Assembly (NCBI RefSeq): GCF_018588585.1
Contig: NZ_JAEUFG010000009.1
Span: forward strand, 1-64,000
Length of the DNA: 64,000 nt
From: Bacillus sp. SM2101
Lineage (GTDB): Bacteria; Bacillota; Bacilli; Bacillales; SM2101
Reading direction: 5' to 3'
The notes beneath the pieces are model-generated. The model was not told the origin of the DNA, made no database searches, and worked only from the letters and a program-made list of their open reading frames with translations. Below, piece after piece: positions 24,969 to 36,384 of this stretch (positions within the stretch are counted from its first letter, which is position 1; each line of letters opens with the position of its first letter). The translations under genes and the position numbers were made by a program.

Positions 24969-25895
24969 TTATAGATTCTTTTGCTCAAGTTTAATCATCT
25001 CGTTCTCAAGCCATGATGTGTTCAAATTTTCACCTATAAAGACGAGATTCATCGGCATTTGTACTGGTTCTTTCATATAAATCGGCATCCCATACGAATA
25101 CTGAAATAAGAACATCGATTCAGAATGAGTAAATTTCAAGTAGCCTTTAATCCGTAAAATAGTTTCGGGCATCTCCCGTAGCCAGTTTTCAAAAGCATCT
25201 ATGTCCAATGGATGCATGAACTGGTACACGTATGATTTTACTTTTAAATCATGTTGAACATGAGTGGTTTGTTTTGAAATACGATAGTTTTTTGGAACTG
25301 CCTGAATTTGTTGTAATGAGATATTTGCAAAAGTAGTTAACAAACAGGTCGCATGAGTATTGTAGGCTTGAATTGAAAATATTAGATTTGCCTGTTCAGC
25401 ATCTGTTAAATGGTCAGTTTTATTTAAAAGTAATGTATCAGCGTGACGAATTTGTTCGTATAATAATTGCTGCATCTGTGGAGAAAGCTTATCACGGTCA
25501 AACCATCTTTTTGAATCAACAAGTGTAATAATACCTTGTATTGCTAGTTTATCTGCAAAAATAGGTGACATACACGCATCAACCACTTCTATTGGATGTG
25601 CAACTCCAGTTGTTTCTATATAAATAACATCTATGTTTTGGGTTAATAATAGTTCTTGAAGTTGTGCTTCTAATTGGCCTTGCATCGTACAGCAAACACA
25701 GCCATTTAGGAGTTCTTTCAAAGGTGTGTTATCAGGGACTACTTGTGAGTCAATTGATATTTTGCCTAATTCATTCATAATTACAGCAACTTTACGGTTA
25801 AGTTGTTTTTCTTGTTGTAGCAAATTTGTAAGTAGTGTCGTTTTGCCACTACCAAGAAATCCAGACAAAATGATAATATCTATTTTTTTCTTCAC
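24969..25895 (-). CDS. CobW/COG0523 family G3E GTPase, putative metallochaperone
   Basis: A 308-aa P-loop GTPase that delivers or stores metal (often Zn) for client proteins. Walker A GFLGSGKTT is at 12-20; the metal-binding CxCC motif is in LLNGCVCCT at about 64-71; ETTGVAHP is Walker-B-like; NKTD is the guanine-specifying motif. The C-terminal domain (..RIKGYLKFTHSESMFLFQYS) is the CobW_C type. AAGGAGAG precedes the ATG. I looked for a Zur box upstream and saw none, so zinc control is unproven. Confidence 0.88.
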   Translation of the reverse strand: MKKKIDIIILSGFLGSGKTTLLTNLLQQEKQLNRKVAVIMNELGKISIDSQVVPDNTPLKELLNGCVCCTMQGQLEAQLQELLLTQNIDVIYIETTGVAHPIEVVDACMSPIFADKLAIQGIITLVDSKRWFDRDKLSPQMQQLLYEQIRHADTLLLNKTDHLTDAEQANLIFSIQAYNTHATCLLTTFANISLQQIQAVPKNYRISKQTTHVQHDLKVKSYVYQFMHPLDIDAFENWLREMPETILRIKGYLKFTHSESMFLFQYSYGMPIYMKEPVQMPMNLVFIGENLNTSWLENEMIKLEQKNL

Positions 25896-25981
25896 TGTTT
25901 TTTTCTCTCCTTAAGGTCACGTACATTCTATCGTAGCTTATTGAATTTCAGTTCGTCAATGATTTATGTAAAGGTTAACAT

Positions 25982-26140
25982 AGGCTCATTTTGTAATATG
26001 GTTATTTATATGAAAATAACCATAACACAAGGCGATTAATGTCATACTCATATTTGGATAGAAGGAAAAGATGCTGAAAATATAGTGGATATGTGTATTT
26101 CATAGTACGAAAAGCAATAATCAATGCGTAAACAGCCTTT
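25982..26140 (-). repeat. MITE-like element copy (~159 bp), reverse orientation
   Basis: The left end AGGCTCATTTTGTAATATGG and right end AGTACGAAAAGCAATAATCA..AACAGCCTTT match, in reverse complement, the ends of the copy at 44519. The interior includes ATATGGTTAT / ATAACCATA-type self-complementarity. Non-coding. Confidence 0.5.
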
Positions 26141-26220
26141 ACAAATGATCTCAAAGTTAACTAGGAATTGTTTTTGTTAGGTACTAATAGGAAGTTTATA
26201 GTACAATTTCAATTAAACTC

Positions 26221-26237
26221 GCCCAACAGAATTGGGC
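26221..26237 (+). other. Short hairpin just before the phosphoesterase gene
   Basis: GCCCAA-CAGAA-TTGGGC followed by TTTAACC. It is 34 nt before the start codon and could be a weak terminator or a leader structure. Confidence 0.4.
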
Positions 26238-26270
26238 TTTAACCATAATGAGCTTTATGGAGGGATGCTG

Positions 26271-27008
26271 ATGGAGAGGATTGCACTTGTTTCAGATATA
26301 CATGGGAATATTCCGGCGCTAGAAGCGGTATTGTTAGATATTAAACAACGAGGCATTGAAAAAATTTATTGTTTAGGTGATTTGGTTGGGAAGGGACCAC
26401 ATCCAGAGAAAAGCATCGATATCATACGTGACACCTGTGATATCGTTGTACAAGGTAATTGGGATGACTTTCTTCCAAATGAAACAAATAATACATATAT
26501 TCAATGGTATCAGCATCGTTTAAATTCAGAACAACTTTCGTATATAAAATCTTTACCATTTTCGCATGATTTTATGATGAGTGGTCGAAAAATCCGGCTG
26601 TTTCATGCTTCATCTACGAGCGTTCATCACCGAGTCTATCCTTGGGACTCGCTAGACAAGCGGAAGGAAATGTTTACGAATACTGAAAAAACTGGTGGAT
26701 TAAATGGACGTAAGCCAGACGTTGTTTGTTATGGAGATATTCATTATGCCTTTATCCACCATATACAAGAGAAGGTGCTTATAAACGTTGGAAGTGTAGG
26801 TAATCCTTTAGATATGACACAGGCATCTTATGTCATCCTAGAAGGGGACAACGGTTCTGATGTAGAAAGCTCCTTTGCGATTCAGTTAGTTCGAGTACCA
26901 TACGATATTGAGCTTGCCATTCGCCAAGCAAGAGAAGAAGGAATGCCAGAGCTTGAGCCTTATATTGATGAGCTGAGAACAGCAACATATAGAGGTTTGA
27001 AAAAATGA
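26271..27008 (+). CDS. Metallophosphoesterase (calcineurin-like)
   Basis: A 245-aa di-metal phosphodiesterase of the YfcE/MJ0936 type. Motifs: SDIHGN (8-13), GDLVGKGPHP, GNWDD, then GDIHYAF and NVGSVGNP near the end, which supply the metal ligands (Asp, His, Asn, His, His). There is no signal peptide, so it is cytoplasmic; the natural substrate is unknown. ATG 26271 is preferred to TTG 26232 because TGGAGGGATG lies right before it and the protein starts with MERIALVSDIHGN as in the family. Monocistronic. Confidence 0.9.
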   Translation: MERIALVSDIHGNIPALEAVLLDIKQRGIEKIYCLGDLVGKGPHPEKSIDIIRDTCDIVVQGNWDDFLPNETNNTYIQWYQHRLNSEQLSYIKSLPFSHDFMMSGRKIRLFHASSTSVHHRVYPWDSLDKRKEMFTNTEKTGGLNGRKPDVVCYGDIHYAFIHHIQEKVLINVGSVGNPLDMTQASYVILEGDNGSDVESSFAIQLVRVPYDIELAIRQAREEGMPELEPYIDELRTATYRGLKK

Positions 27009-27245
27009 ATGAAATAGCAAGTACAAGTATCTAAGTTACAGTAGAAAAACTGTGTTTCATCAAATGATGGACCACGGTTTTTTCGTTTGTTTTTAATTGT
27101 TTTTTAAATATGGGTCTTTTCTATTAATTAGAAATGGACAATATGAAGAGTTTTATGAGAGGTCAAAAAATTGTAAAAGTAGAGAAGATGGCACGATCTC
27201 CATCTATATACGTGTAAATATCTTCAACGAAAAGGAGCAATCATT

Positions 27246-27399
27246 GTGAAAACAGACTTAAATATCATTGGAGAGCTATCATTTCCCACTTTCACTGACA
27301 GAAAAAGTGCTAGCGGGCAATAATGATGTCCTAATACAGGATTTTATATGCGGATTGTCGAATAAGCAAAAAATAAAAGTAAAAAAAGGAGATGTGATT
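27246..27399 (+). pseudogene. Coding remnant fused in frame to the front of the RraA gene
   Basis: GTG 27246 follows AAAAGGAG at 8 nt and starts [20 protein letters not shown], stopping soon. In another frame the sequence continues as [20 protein letters not shown].. up to KVKKGDVI, directly in frame with the RraA start at 27400. A frame change around 27280 would join both parts. An additional short frame MDNMKSFMRGQKIVKVEKMA lies just upstream (27137-27220). These look like relics of an unknown gene before rraA. Confidence 0.3.
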
Positions 27400-27882
27400 A
27401 TGGAGGTAAAAACTGCAGACTTATGTGATGAATTTGGAGCTGAATTATCAATTTGTCAAACAGCATTTCGTTCTTTCGGAAAAAAACACATATTTTCTGG
27501 TCCAATCACAACGGTAGAAGTATTTGAGGACAATGTCTTAGTTAGAGAAGCATTGGAGACAGTTCCAGAAGGATCGGTCTTAGTAGTAGATGGTGCTGGC
27601 TCGAGAAGTTGTGCTTTGCTCGGCGATAGACTAGGTGGTATTGCTATGTCGCGTAATTTAAGTGGGATTATTATTAATGGGTGTGTCCGTGATTCTGCAG
27701 AACTTGCTACACTTAATATCGGCATTTTAGCTATAGGAACACATCCTTTGAAAAGTAAAAAGGAAGGGAAGGGGAAAAGGAATGAGCGATTACACTTTGG
27801 TGGAATTGAATGGAAGCCTGGCTATTTTGTTTACGCTGATGAGGACGGGGTCGTAGTTAGTCTACGGCAAATTAAGCTGTAA
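27400..27882 (+). CDS. RraA-family protein
   Basis: A 160-aa protein, the usual length of RraA / HMG-type aldolases. [20 protein letters not shown] is the family N-terminus, and [20 protein letters not shown] followed by [13 protein letters not shown] holds the G-D-R and C-V-R-D signature residues of the active site. RraA trimers inhibit RNase E in E. coli; firmicute relatives are more likely aldolases or have unknown roles. ATG 27400 follows AAAGGAGATG. The frame is open upstream to 27268 but that part is unlike RraA. Confidence 0.85.
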   Translation: MEVKTADLCDEFGAELSICQTAFRSFGKKHIFSGPITTVEVFEDNVLVREALETVPEGSVLVVDGAGSRSCALLGDRLGGIAMSRNLSGIIINGCVRDSAELATLNIGILAIGTHPLKSKKEGKGKRNERLHFGGIEWKPGYFVYADEDGVVVSLRQIKL

Positions 27883-27901
27883 AATCATTTAAGTTGAAAA
27901 A

Positions 27902-27944
27902 AATGTGTTGCCTAAGCATTTATATGACTTAGGCAACACACTTT
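27902..27944. terminator. Strong bidirectional terminator
   Basis: TGTGTTGCCTAAG / CTTAGGCAACACA, a perfect 13-bp stem, with A runs on the left and CTTTTATT on the right. It separates the convergent genes at 27400 and 28092. Confidence 0.8.
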
Positions 27945-28091
27945 TATTATTTAACATGTAGTTGGATCAATCCTTTGTTTCTAGACCATAACTCTATTTA
28001 AGCCTAATTAACTTAAGGGGTATTATTTCCTCCTCAATTAGTGCCGTTCATGTAGATTAAACAAATACGGTTACAAGTATTAATAGCAAGG

Positions 28092-28982
28092 TTAAGCATG
28101 AGATGTAAGTGGAAATAAAAAATGGCTAGGAAAATCCTTGTTTAAAGGACGCATAAACAACGTATCATTACCAATGGTTGATTTGAGTTCAGTTTTTAAC
28201 AGATCTTTTAGGAAGTCCGGAGTAAAATGAAAATGAATAGCTTTTTCATCTGACATCAAATTACCAAGAATGTTCACAGCATCAATCTTATCATTACTAA
28301 TGATGTCGTAAATATTTAACACGCCATCATTTTGGTCAAAAATAATAATGCTATCTTCCTCTTCAATATAGTAAGTCGCATCTTTAAAAGCTAAAATAAT
28401 ATAAAACATTAGCAGATGTTTACAATCTTTTACCCCAAAGGTGTTTGATACAGGAACTCTTGTGCTAGCTAATCTTTCAATAATTGTAAGGTGTGATTGT
28501 TTATTCACATCTAATTTTTTTATCGTTAAAGGATTTATGGGTTTAAGACTTAAGTCAGCGCGCTGTATAGTAAAGCTACTTTCTAAGGCTTTATTGAATC
28601 CAAATTTAGGATAGAAATCTAATACAGAATCATTTGCAAATAAATAAATAAAATCACAATCGTTTTCATATTTTGCAATGATATGTTTCATTAGTTTCGC
28701 AGCTAAGCCTTTGTTTCGATATTGAGGGTGTGTCATAACAGTGCCAACTTGAATCGCGTTAAACTCTTTCCCTTTGTGCGTGATACTCATTTTATTTATT
28801 GAAGTGTTGGCAATAACTTGTTTTTGATCAATAAATGAATAACATATATAGCTATCATCCCAATATCCTAAGTCAAACCATTGTTGAAAATCTATGCCGA
28901 AAACATCTTTAGCTAGCTTAATAAAACTCTCTCTATACGTTGAATTATTTTTATAATCACTAATTAGTTGTAATGTATTCAT
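28092..28982 (-). CDS. GNAT family N-acetyltransferase (Eis-like layout)
   Basis: A 296-aa acetyltransferase. The N-terminal GNAT domain includes AIQVGTVMTHPQYRNKGLAA, where QYRNKGLA is the acetyl-CoA-binding loop, followed by FYPKFGFNK. The C-terminal half (about 150-296) is a second domain of the kind seen in multi-domain GNAT proteins. No substrate can be named. AAGGAGAAAG precedes the ATG. Monocistronic; converges on rraA. Confidence 0.88.
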   Translation of the reverse strand: MNTLQLISDYKNNSTYRESFIKLAKDVFGIDFQQWFDLGYWDDSYICYSFIDQKQVIANTSINKMSITHKGKEFNAIQVGTVMTHPQYRNKGLAAKLMKHIIAKYENDCDFIYLFANDSVLDFYPKFGFNKALESSFTIQRADLSLKPINPLTIKKLDVNKQSHLTIIERLASTRVPVSNTFGVKDCKHLLMFYIILAFKDATYYIEEEDSIIIFDQNDGVLNIYDIISNDKIDAVNILGNLMSDEKAIHFHFTPDFLKDLLKTELKSTIGNDTLFMRPLNKDFPSHFLFPLTSHA

Positions 28983-29531
28983 ATTGTATTCTTTCTCCTT
29001 AGTTTAGATGTAGGTAACAATCCTATATGAGGTTATGGTAGGTTCTTATACATGCCACATATGACAGTGTGTATATTTTGCCTTTGTAAAATTTCTTTCC
29101 ATAGATACACATTTGATGTGATTGAATGCTATACAAACTTAGAATTAAACAAGGTACAGCATAGTTCTCAAAGCATCTTTTCTTTAATAAAGCGATGGAA
29201 GGTCAATAATAATTTTTTAGTTTGTATCATAAGTTTGTGAAAAACGCTTTTGTGAAAGTATGACATTCTTTTTATTCGATAAGGTCGGTTAAAATCCTTT
29301 TTTTATATTGTATTTTAAAAATAGGAAGAAAAGGTAATAGACAAAAGTCTCCTGTTAGCAAAAGAGAATTTACATGAAATTTTGTTTTTACAATGTAAGT
29401 CTGAAAAAAGTAATTCTATTAATCTCATTACAGAATGTATAGTTTTTTAATATTATTCCGATTTTTAACTTAATTTTCATATTAATATGATAATCTATAA
29501 AAGGGAGAATAATTATGGTAGGAGGTTTGTT
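28983..29531. other. Intergenic between divergent genes, no gene seen
   Basis: 549 bp of AT-rich DNA containing the promoters of the genes at 28092 (minus) and 29532 (plus). No repeat copy and no credible small gene was seen. Confidence 0.45.
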
Positions 29532-31178
29532 TTGTTTATGATTTTAAAAGTTGGAAAAAGGATTTGTATTAGTGTTATCGCTTTATTGACCGTTGTTGCT
29601 TTTTTACAAGTAGAAGTTGCTATTTTTGCAGAAGGAGTAGGGGATCCAGCACCAGAAATTGAAGCAAGAGGTAATGTAAATGGGAAGAGGATTTTATTTG
29701 ACAATACTCATGGACAAACTGCCGGTGCAGCTGATTGGGTAATAGACGGGGGATTTTCAGATTTTGCGAATGCTCTCGCAGATAACGGCTATTACGTTAA
29801 AGAACTTAGACAATCTACCCCAATTACTTATGAAGACATAGCTACATATGATGCTTTTATAATACCTGAGGCAAATATACCTTATAAAAGTTCTGAGCAA
29901 GCGGTCATGGTACAGTATGTTGAAAATGGAGGAAGTATTTTTTTCATATCTGACCATTATAATGCTGACCGAAATAAAAACCGTTGGGATTCATCTGAAA
30001 TTTTTAACGGTTATCGTCGTGGTGCGTGGAATGATCCAACAAAAGGGATGAGTACTGAAGAGCGTAATTCAACAGCGATGACGGATGTAACGAGCTCTGA
30101 TTGGCTCTCAGAAAATTTTGGGATTCGTTTTCGTTATAATGCTATAGGTGATGTTACCGCTAATCAAATAGTAACACCAGACCAATCCTTCGGAATTACA
30201 GAAGGGGTAAACAACGTGGCTATGCATGCTGGGTCAACCTTAGCTATAATAGATCCAACAAAAGCAAAGGGAATTGTATATTTACCAAGCACAAACCAAA
30301 AATGGTCTTATGCAGTAGATCAGGGCGTATATAATGGTGGAGGAATCGAAGAAGGCCCTTATGCAGCGATTGGGAAGTATGGGTTAGGAAAAACTGCGTT
30401 TATCGGAGATTCATCTCCAGTAGAAGATGCAACACCTAAATATGCACGTGAGGAAAATGGATCATCTAAAAGAACCTATGACGGTTTTCTTGAAGTTGAT
30501 GACGCTAAGCTTCTTGTGAATATGGTAAATTGGCTAACGGTTCAAGAAAGCTATACAAGCTTTGCTGATATATCTGGACTCGAACTGGATCAACCAACAT
30601 CATTATTACATTTTGAAACACCACAAAATTCCACAGAGCCTGAATTTGAGCCATGGTCTTTACCTGACCCAGGTTATAAGTGGTGGGATCAATCGACTTT
30701 TGCGAAAGGGTCATTTGGTTATGTGGAAGGTGATCAAAACCCTACATCCAATGTGTTTTTCTCTGAATATATTGAAGGAAGCAGCTATAATAAAGCACTA
30801 GAAATTTATAATGGAACAGGTGTTGCTGTTGATCTATCACAATATACAATTGAGCTATCCAATCTTTCTAGTAGTATTTCATTAACTGGTACAATAAGCA
30901 GTGGGGAAGTTTTTGTTATTGCAAACCCTAACGCGGACCAAACTATTTTAGTAGAAGCAGATATGACTGAAACAAATATGGTTTTTAATGGTGATGATTC
31001 AATTGTCTTAAAGCATAATGGCGTTATTATTGATGTTATTGGTGTTCAAGGCGCTAGCTTTGCAAAAGATAAAACGTTGCTAAGGAATAGTGATATAACA
31101 TCTGGTGCAGCTACTTATAATAGTAACGACTGGACATTCTACCCTTCAAATACATTTGGTTATATCGGAAGTCATTAA
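29532..31178 (+). CDS. Secreted protein: GATase-like domain plus lamin-tail domain (LTD)
   Basis: A ~548-aa exported protein. The signal peptide is about residues 1-31 (MFMILKVGKRICISVIALLT..VAIFA). A Rossmann/GATase-like domain (about 45-360) contains KRILFDNTHGQTAGAADWVI, YDAFIIPEANIPYKSSEQAV and GGSIFFISDHYNADRNKNRW, as in DUF4350/IFT52-type domains. The C-terminal LTD (about 430-548; VFFSEYIEGSSYNKALEIYN, NADQTILVEADMTETNMVFN) is an Ig-like domain often found with extracellular nucleases, though no nuclease motif is seen. TTG 29532 lies 6 nt after AGGAGG; ATG 29538 is the alternative. Confidence 0.8.
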   Translation: MFMILKVGKRICISVIALLTVVAFLQVEVAIFAEGVGDPAPEIEARGNVNGKRILFDNTHGQTAGAADWVIDGGFSDFANALADNGYYVKELRQSTPITYEDIATYDAFIIPEANIPYKSSEQAVMVQYVENGGSIFFISDHYNADRNKNRWDSSEIFNGYRRGAWNDPTKGMSTEERNSTAMTDVTSSDWLSENFGIRFRYNAIGDVTANQIVTPDQSFGITEGVNNVAMHAGSTLAIIDPTKAKGIVYLPSTNQKWSYAVDQGVYNGGGIEEGPYAAIGKYGLGKTAFIGDSSPVEDATPKYAREENGSSKRTYDGFLEVDDAKLLVNMVNWLTVQESYTSFADISGLELDQPTSLLHFETPQNSTEPEFEPWSLPDPGYKWWDQSTFAKGSFGYVEGDQNPTSNVFFSEYIEGSSYNKALEIYNGTGVAVDLSQYTIELSNLSSSISLTGTISSGEVFVIANPNADQTILVEADMTETNMVFNGDDSIVLKHNGVIIDVIGVQGASFAKDKTLLRNSDITSGAATYNSNDWTFYPSNTFGYIGSH

Positions 31179-31229
31179 TCAAGCATTGTGAAATAAATAG
31201 GATGTTAAGATGAAAAACAACCTTAATAG

Positions 31230-31277
31230 ATATAACTACTTACCTTGCTTATATACGGGGTTAAGTGGTTATTTTTT
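31230..31277 (+). terminator. Terminator of the LTD gene
   Basis: ATAACTACTTA / TTAAGTGGTTAT with a long loop, followed by TTTTTTTG. Confidence 0.7.
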
Positions 31278-31505
31278 TGTGAAAATTTTGTATGAAAGGT
31301 TACATTTGTTCTACCTGTCCTAAGGTGAAAATACACGTATACAATAAACGATCGAGTAATCTATATATTCAAAAAATACTAAAGTGTTTTTATTCTTTGC
31401 GTTTAAGGATATAGTGTTATGAAGCTTGCAATAATGAAAATAGCTACAAATATTACTTTTTTTCAGCATTAGTGTTATGGGATTAAATGCTAGAGTCTAT
31501 AGGAA

Positions 31506-31610
31506 ATGAGTGTTACGATTGAAACATTAACTACAGTTAATCAAAAGATTGTTACTATCATGAAGGAAACGACACTAAGTGCGGAAAAGATCAAAAATAC
31601 CTTTAATTGA
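31506..31610 (+). CDS. Possible 34-aa peptide before a terminator
   Basis: The product begins MSVTIETLTTVNQKIVTIMK and ends IKNTFN. The upstream AGGAA is weak and close. A clear terminator begins 12 nt after the stop, which suggests a transcribed unit. It could be the tail of a lost gene. Confidence 0.3.
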   Translation: MSVTIETLTTVNQKIVTIMKETTLSAEKIKNTFN

Positions 31611-31621
31611 TGAAATACGTA

Positions 31622-31657
31622 GATAACGCATATTTTATTAGCGTTATCGTCTTTTTT
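31622..31657 (+). terminator. Rho-independent terminator
   Basis: GATAACGC / GCGTTATC stem followed by GTCTTTTTT. Confidence 0.75.
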
Positions 31658-31730
31658 AATATCACTGCTAGTAGTTTATAACTGACGGTGATATAATAGT
31701 AAGGATGTATTATAAAATGGAGGAACGTAA

Positions 31731-33350
<1,620 letters not shown>

Positions 33351-33372
33351 TTGTATAAGATAGGAGTGGAAA

Positions 33373-33407
33373 GGATAGATAAAATATAAACATCTATCCT
33401 TTTTTTC
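33373..33407 (+). terminator. Terminator of ykpA
   Basis: GGATAGAT / ATCTATCC stem followed by TTTTTTTC. Confidence 0.85.
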
Positions 33408-33410
33408 TTT

Positions 33411-33440
33411 AGGTTCTTGTCGTAAACCTTGTTGTAATTG
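33411..33440 (-). repeat. End fragment of the MITE-like family
   Basis: AGGTTCTTGTCGTAAACCTT followed by GTTGTAATTG is a diverged match to the element end AAAGGCTCTTTTCGTAAAC..; no interior is recognisable. Confidence 0.4.
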
Positions 33441-33629
33441 AAACTAAATTGGCACAGCTAATTGGTGATTGTATCGGTAACCATTATATTCAAATAAAAA
33501 AAGATGGTGTGAAGGTAAAATTGATACGTGTTTAGTGTTTTATTACGAAATATAAAAATTAATAAAAACCAACCTTTCATAATTTGCTGATAAATTCATA
33601 TAAAAAAATTCTATATGAAAGGATTGTTT

Positions 33630-34481
33630 ATGGAATATATAGAAAACCTTTCAAAAACTATTATTTACATAGAAAATAATTTAACAAACAAATTAACGAT
33701 AGAAGATATTAGCCATTATAGCGGTTACTCAAAATTTCATTTTCAAAGACTCTTTCATCAAGTGGTTGGGGAAACTGTAGGTCAATATATCATGAATAGA
33801 AGATTATCCGAAGCGGCAACCCTTTTAGTGAACGATTCTATGAATATTTTGCAAATTGCTTTAGAGCTCGGGTATGAATCACATGAAGCTTTCACTAGGG
33901 CTTTCAATAAAAGGTATAAAATGAGTCCGTATCAATTTAGACAACTTGGAGTAACAACAGAATTTATCTACAAAAATCCAATTGATGTACAATATCTTAC
34001 AAATAAAAATAAGAATTTATTAGGAGACATTGAGGAAGTCACGTTGGAAGATCTTCGAGTTAAAGGCTATATGGCATCAAATACATCACACGAAGAAATA
34101 TATGCAAGCTGGTCTAAACTACGTAGGGATATCGATAAATATGATAAAACAGATACGTATCTTTATGGCGTTTTGCACTATCCTGAGTCATTTGGATTAG
34201 AAATTGATTTTGAATATATAGCTGCTGTGGAGGAAGATGAAATTACACAACTTCCTAATCAAGAATTAAAGGAGATTACCTTGCCTAAAAGTACTTATCT
34301 CATTTTTAATCATCAAGGATCCGCAGAGGCGTTACCACTATCGTATGAATACATTTATGGTGTATGGTTACCAAAGTCTAAATATGTTGCTAATGGCTTA
34401 TATGATTTTGAGAGATATCGCTCTTTTGAGGAAGGTACAAAGCATGCGATACAAATATGTATTCCAATTACAAGTAAGTAA
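33630..34481 (+). CDS. AraC family regulator with GyrI-like C-terminal domain
   Basis: A 283-aa transcription activator. Two HTH units of the AraC/XylS domain occupy about 1-108 (LTIEDISHYSGYSKFHFQRL and ILQIALELGYESHEAFTRAF). The C-terminal half (about 125-283) follows the GyrI/SOUL-like effector-binding pattern (VTLEDLRVKGYMASNTSHEE, LIFNHQGSAEALPLSYEYIY). This layout is that of Rob/SoxS-like multidrug-sensing regulators. ATG 33630 is chosen since AAAGGA lies 6 nt upstream. The ligand and targets are not known; the amidase gene starts 98 nt downstream. Confidence 0.88.
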   Translation: MEYIENLSKTIIYIENNLTNKLTIEDISHYSGYSKFHFQRLFHQVVGETVGQYIMNRRLSEAATLLVNDSMNILQIALELGYESHEAFTRAFNKRYKMSPYQFRQLGVTTEFIYKNPIDVQYLTNKNKNLLGDIEEVTLEDLRVKGYMASNTSHEEIYASWSKLRRDIDKYDKTDTYLYGVLHYPESFGLEIDFEYIAAVEEDEITQLPNQELKEITLPKSTYLIFNHQGSAEALPLSYEYIYGVWLPKSKYVANGLYDFERYRSFEEGTKHAIQICIPITSK

Positions 34482-34579
34482 CGTGCCTTATACTTATGCA
34501 TAATATGGTCACTTTAGCATTAATCATCAAGTTTTTGTTTCTTGTAACCTTTATCTTTAATATGAAGGGAGAGAGAAAC

Positions 34580-36067
34580 ATGAGACGAGATGATTTTTTA
34601 TTTTTATCAGCAAATAAGATTGCTAAATTAATTGCAAATGGGGAGTTGACTTCTGAGCAGGTGGTACGTGCGATCATTCGAAGAATTCAACAATTTGATG
34701 TGAAAGTAAATGCAGTTGTGAATGTAAATATGGATCAACTTATAAATGATGCCAAAAAAGCAGATCAACTAATGAAAGAAGGTACTAAGCTTGGACCTTT
34801 ACATGGTGTTCCAATAACATTAAAAGAATCGTATGCAGTCAAAAGAATGAAAACAACAAGTGGCTTTACTCCACTCAAAGATTATGAGACAAATTTTGAT
34901 GCTACTGTTGTACGTCGGTTAAAAAAAGCAGGAGCCATTATTATAGGTAAAACAAATGTCCCACCTTTACTAATGGATTTACAAACAGATAACGATATTT
35001 ACGGAAGGACCAATAACCCTTGGGACTTGGAACGTACCCCTGGGGGAAGTAGTGGTGGTGGAGCTGCCGCAGTGTCAGCTAGTTTTAGCTATTTAGATAT
35101 TGGAAGTGATATAGGAGGGTCTTTAAGAGTACCTGCACATTTTTGTGGAGTGTATAGCTTAAAACCTACAGAGCACTCAGTGTCAGCCTTCGGCCACTTA
35201 CCTATGGAAAATGTAAAAACGCAACCAAATTATCGTTCTTCAAGGCATTTAGCGTGTTACGGACCGATAGCAAGGTCTATTGATGACTTAATTTTATCTT
35301 ATGGTATTATTGCTGGGACAGACAGTAATGACGTGAAGGTACCCAATTTAGTTACTGAAAAACAGGTTGATGTAAAGCTAGCAAACGTTAAGATAGCCTG
35401 GATGGATGAACTACCAGATGTTCCTGTCAGTAAGCAAGTGAAAACTTCCATCCATCAATATGTAAAAAAGCTAGAATCCTTAGGCATACAAACTGTTAAA
35501 ATAGAGCAGTTTCCAGTCAATACTATTAAAGTTTGGGAAACGTGGGGGAAAATCATCGATGCTGAACTGAATTCAAATCAACCTGCTTTACTAAGGATGC
35601 TTGAACATTTAATTACTAAAAAAATTCAACGGAAATACCCGACATCTAGTAAGTTGATGCCACTAAACTTTAAAAACTATATGAGAACGTTAACTCAAAG
35701 AGAAGATCTCATTACATCATTTGATATGTTTCTTGACCCTTATGATATGTTTATTTTACCTGTTAGTGTTACACCAGCATTCCAACATATTACAAAAGAA
35801 AAAATGATAGGGTATCAACCGATATATAAAACACCTGTGTATGTTGATGACAAACCGATGGAATATTGGCAAGCAACAACTGCATATACGAATTTATTTA
35901 ATGTTTTAGCAAATCCAGTAGTTACGATTCCTCTTCAGTTAAGTGATGAAAACCTACCGATAGGCGTACAGTGTGTGGGGAAAAGGTGGAATGATTATCA
36001 ATTATTACACATCATAAAACAGCTTGTGATGGAGTTAAATATAGATATTCCCAAAGTTTCATTTTAG
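34580..36067 (+). CDS. Amidase-signature family amidase
   Basis: A 495-aa hydrolase of the amidase signature family, cleaving C-N amide bonds. The Ser-Ser-Lys triad is visible: Lys in ITLKESYAVK, the cis-Ser in TPGGSSGGGAAAV and the nucleophilic Ser in DIGGSLRVPAHFCG. ATG 34580 follows AAGGGAGAG; the in-frame upstream extension to 34496 is hydrophobic and lacks a site. The protein has no signal peptide. It is distinct from GatA because gatC and gatB are not adjacent. The substrate is unknown. Confidence 0.9.
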   Translation: MRRDDFLFLSANKIAKLIANGELTSEQVVRAIIRRIQQFDVKVNAVVNVNMDQLINDAKKADQLMKEGTKLGPLHGVPITLKESYAVKRMKTTSGFTPLKDYETNFDATVVRRLKKAGAIIIGKTNVPPLLMDLQTDNDIYGRTNNPWDLERTPGGSSGGGAAAVSASFSYLDIGSDIGGSLRVPAHFCGVYSLKPTEHSVSAFGHLPMENVKTQPNYRSSRHLACYGPIARSIDDLILSYGIIAGTDSNDVKVPNLVTEKQVDVKLANVKIAWMDELPDVPVSKQVKTSIHQYVKKLESLGIQTVKIEQFPVNTIKVWETWGKIIDAELNSNQPALLRMLEHLITKKIQRKYPTSSKLMPLNFKNYMRTLTQREDLITSFDMFLDPYDMFILPVSVTPAFQHITKEKMIGYQPIYKTPVYVDDKPMEYWQATTAYTNLFNVLANPVVTIPLQLSDENLPIGVQCVGKRWNDYQLLHIIKQLVMELNIDIPKVSF

Positions 36068-36191
36068 AACAAGGGATACACAGGTTAGGTTAATAGGAAA
36101 TTTAGAAGAGAAAAAATACCGATATGAAGCTGTTTCACAATGACATTGTCTACTAACTGTTGATACAATATGAAATGAAGATATATTAGTC

Positions 36192-36350
36192 AAAGGCTCT
36201 TTTCGTAAACTTTGTTGCTCTTGTTTCTATATTATAGGATTTGATGCAAGTTTCATCGTTTTAATGAAGAAAAGAGTCCACGATTTCTATTAAAATATAC
36301 GCTTTATACATTAATTTTCTTTTAAGAACAACGATACATGTGATAACAGC
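36192..36350 (-). repeat. MITE-like element copy, reverse orientation
   Basis: It begins with the best-preserved end AAAGGCTCTTTTCGTAAAC then TTTGTTGCT. The interior ATCGTTTTAATGAAGAAAAG followed by AGTCCACGA matches the reverse complement of the copy at 52668. The right end (AACAACGATACATGTGATAA) is diverged. Confidence 0.65.
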
Positions 36351-36384
36351 GAAGTAATAAGATGATGAAATAGGTGATCTAGAA

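Noticed and set aside
25896-25990. Zur box upstream of the COG0523 GTPase
   Set aside because: No sequence close to AAATCGTAAT..ATTACGATTT was found.
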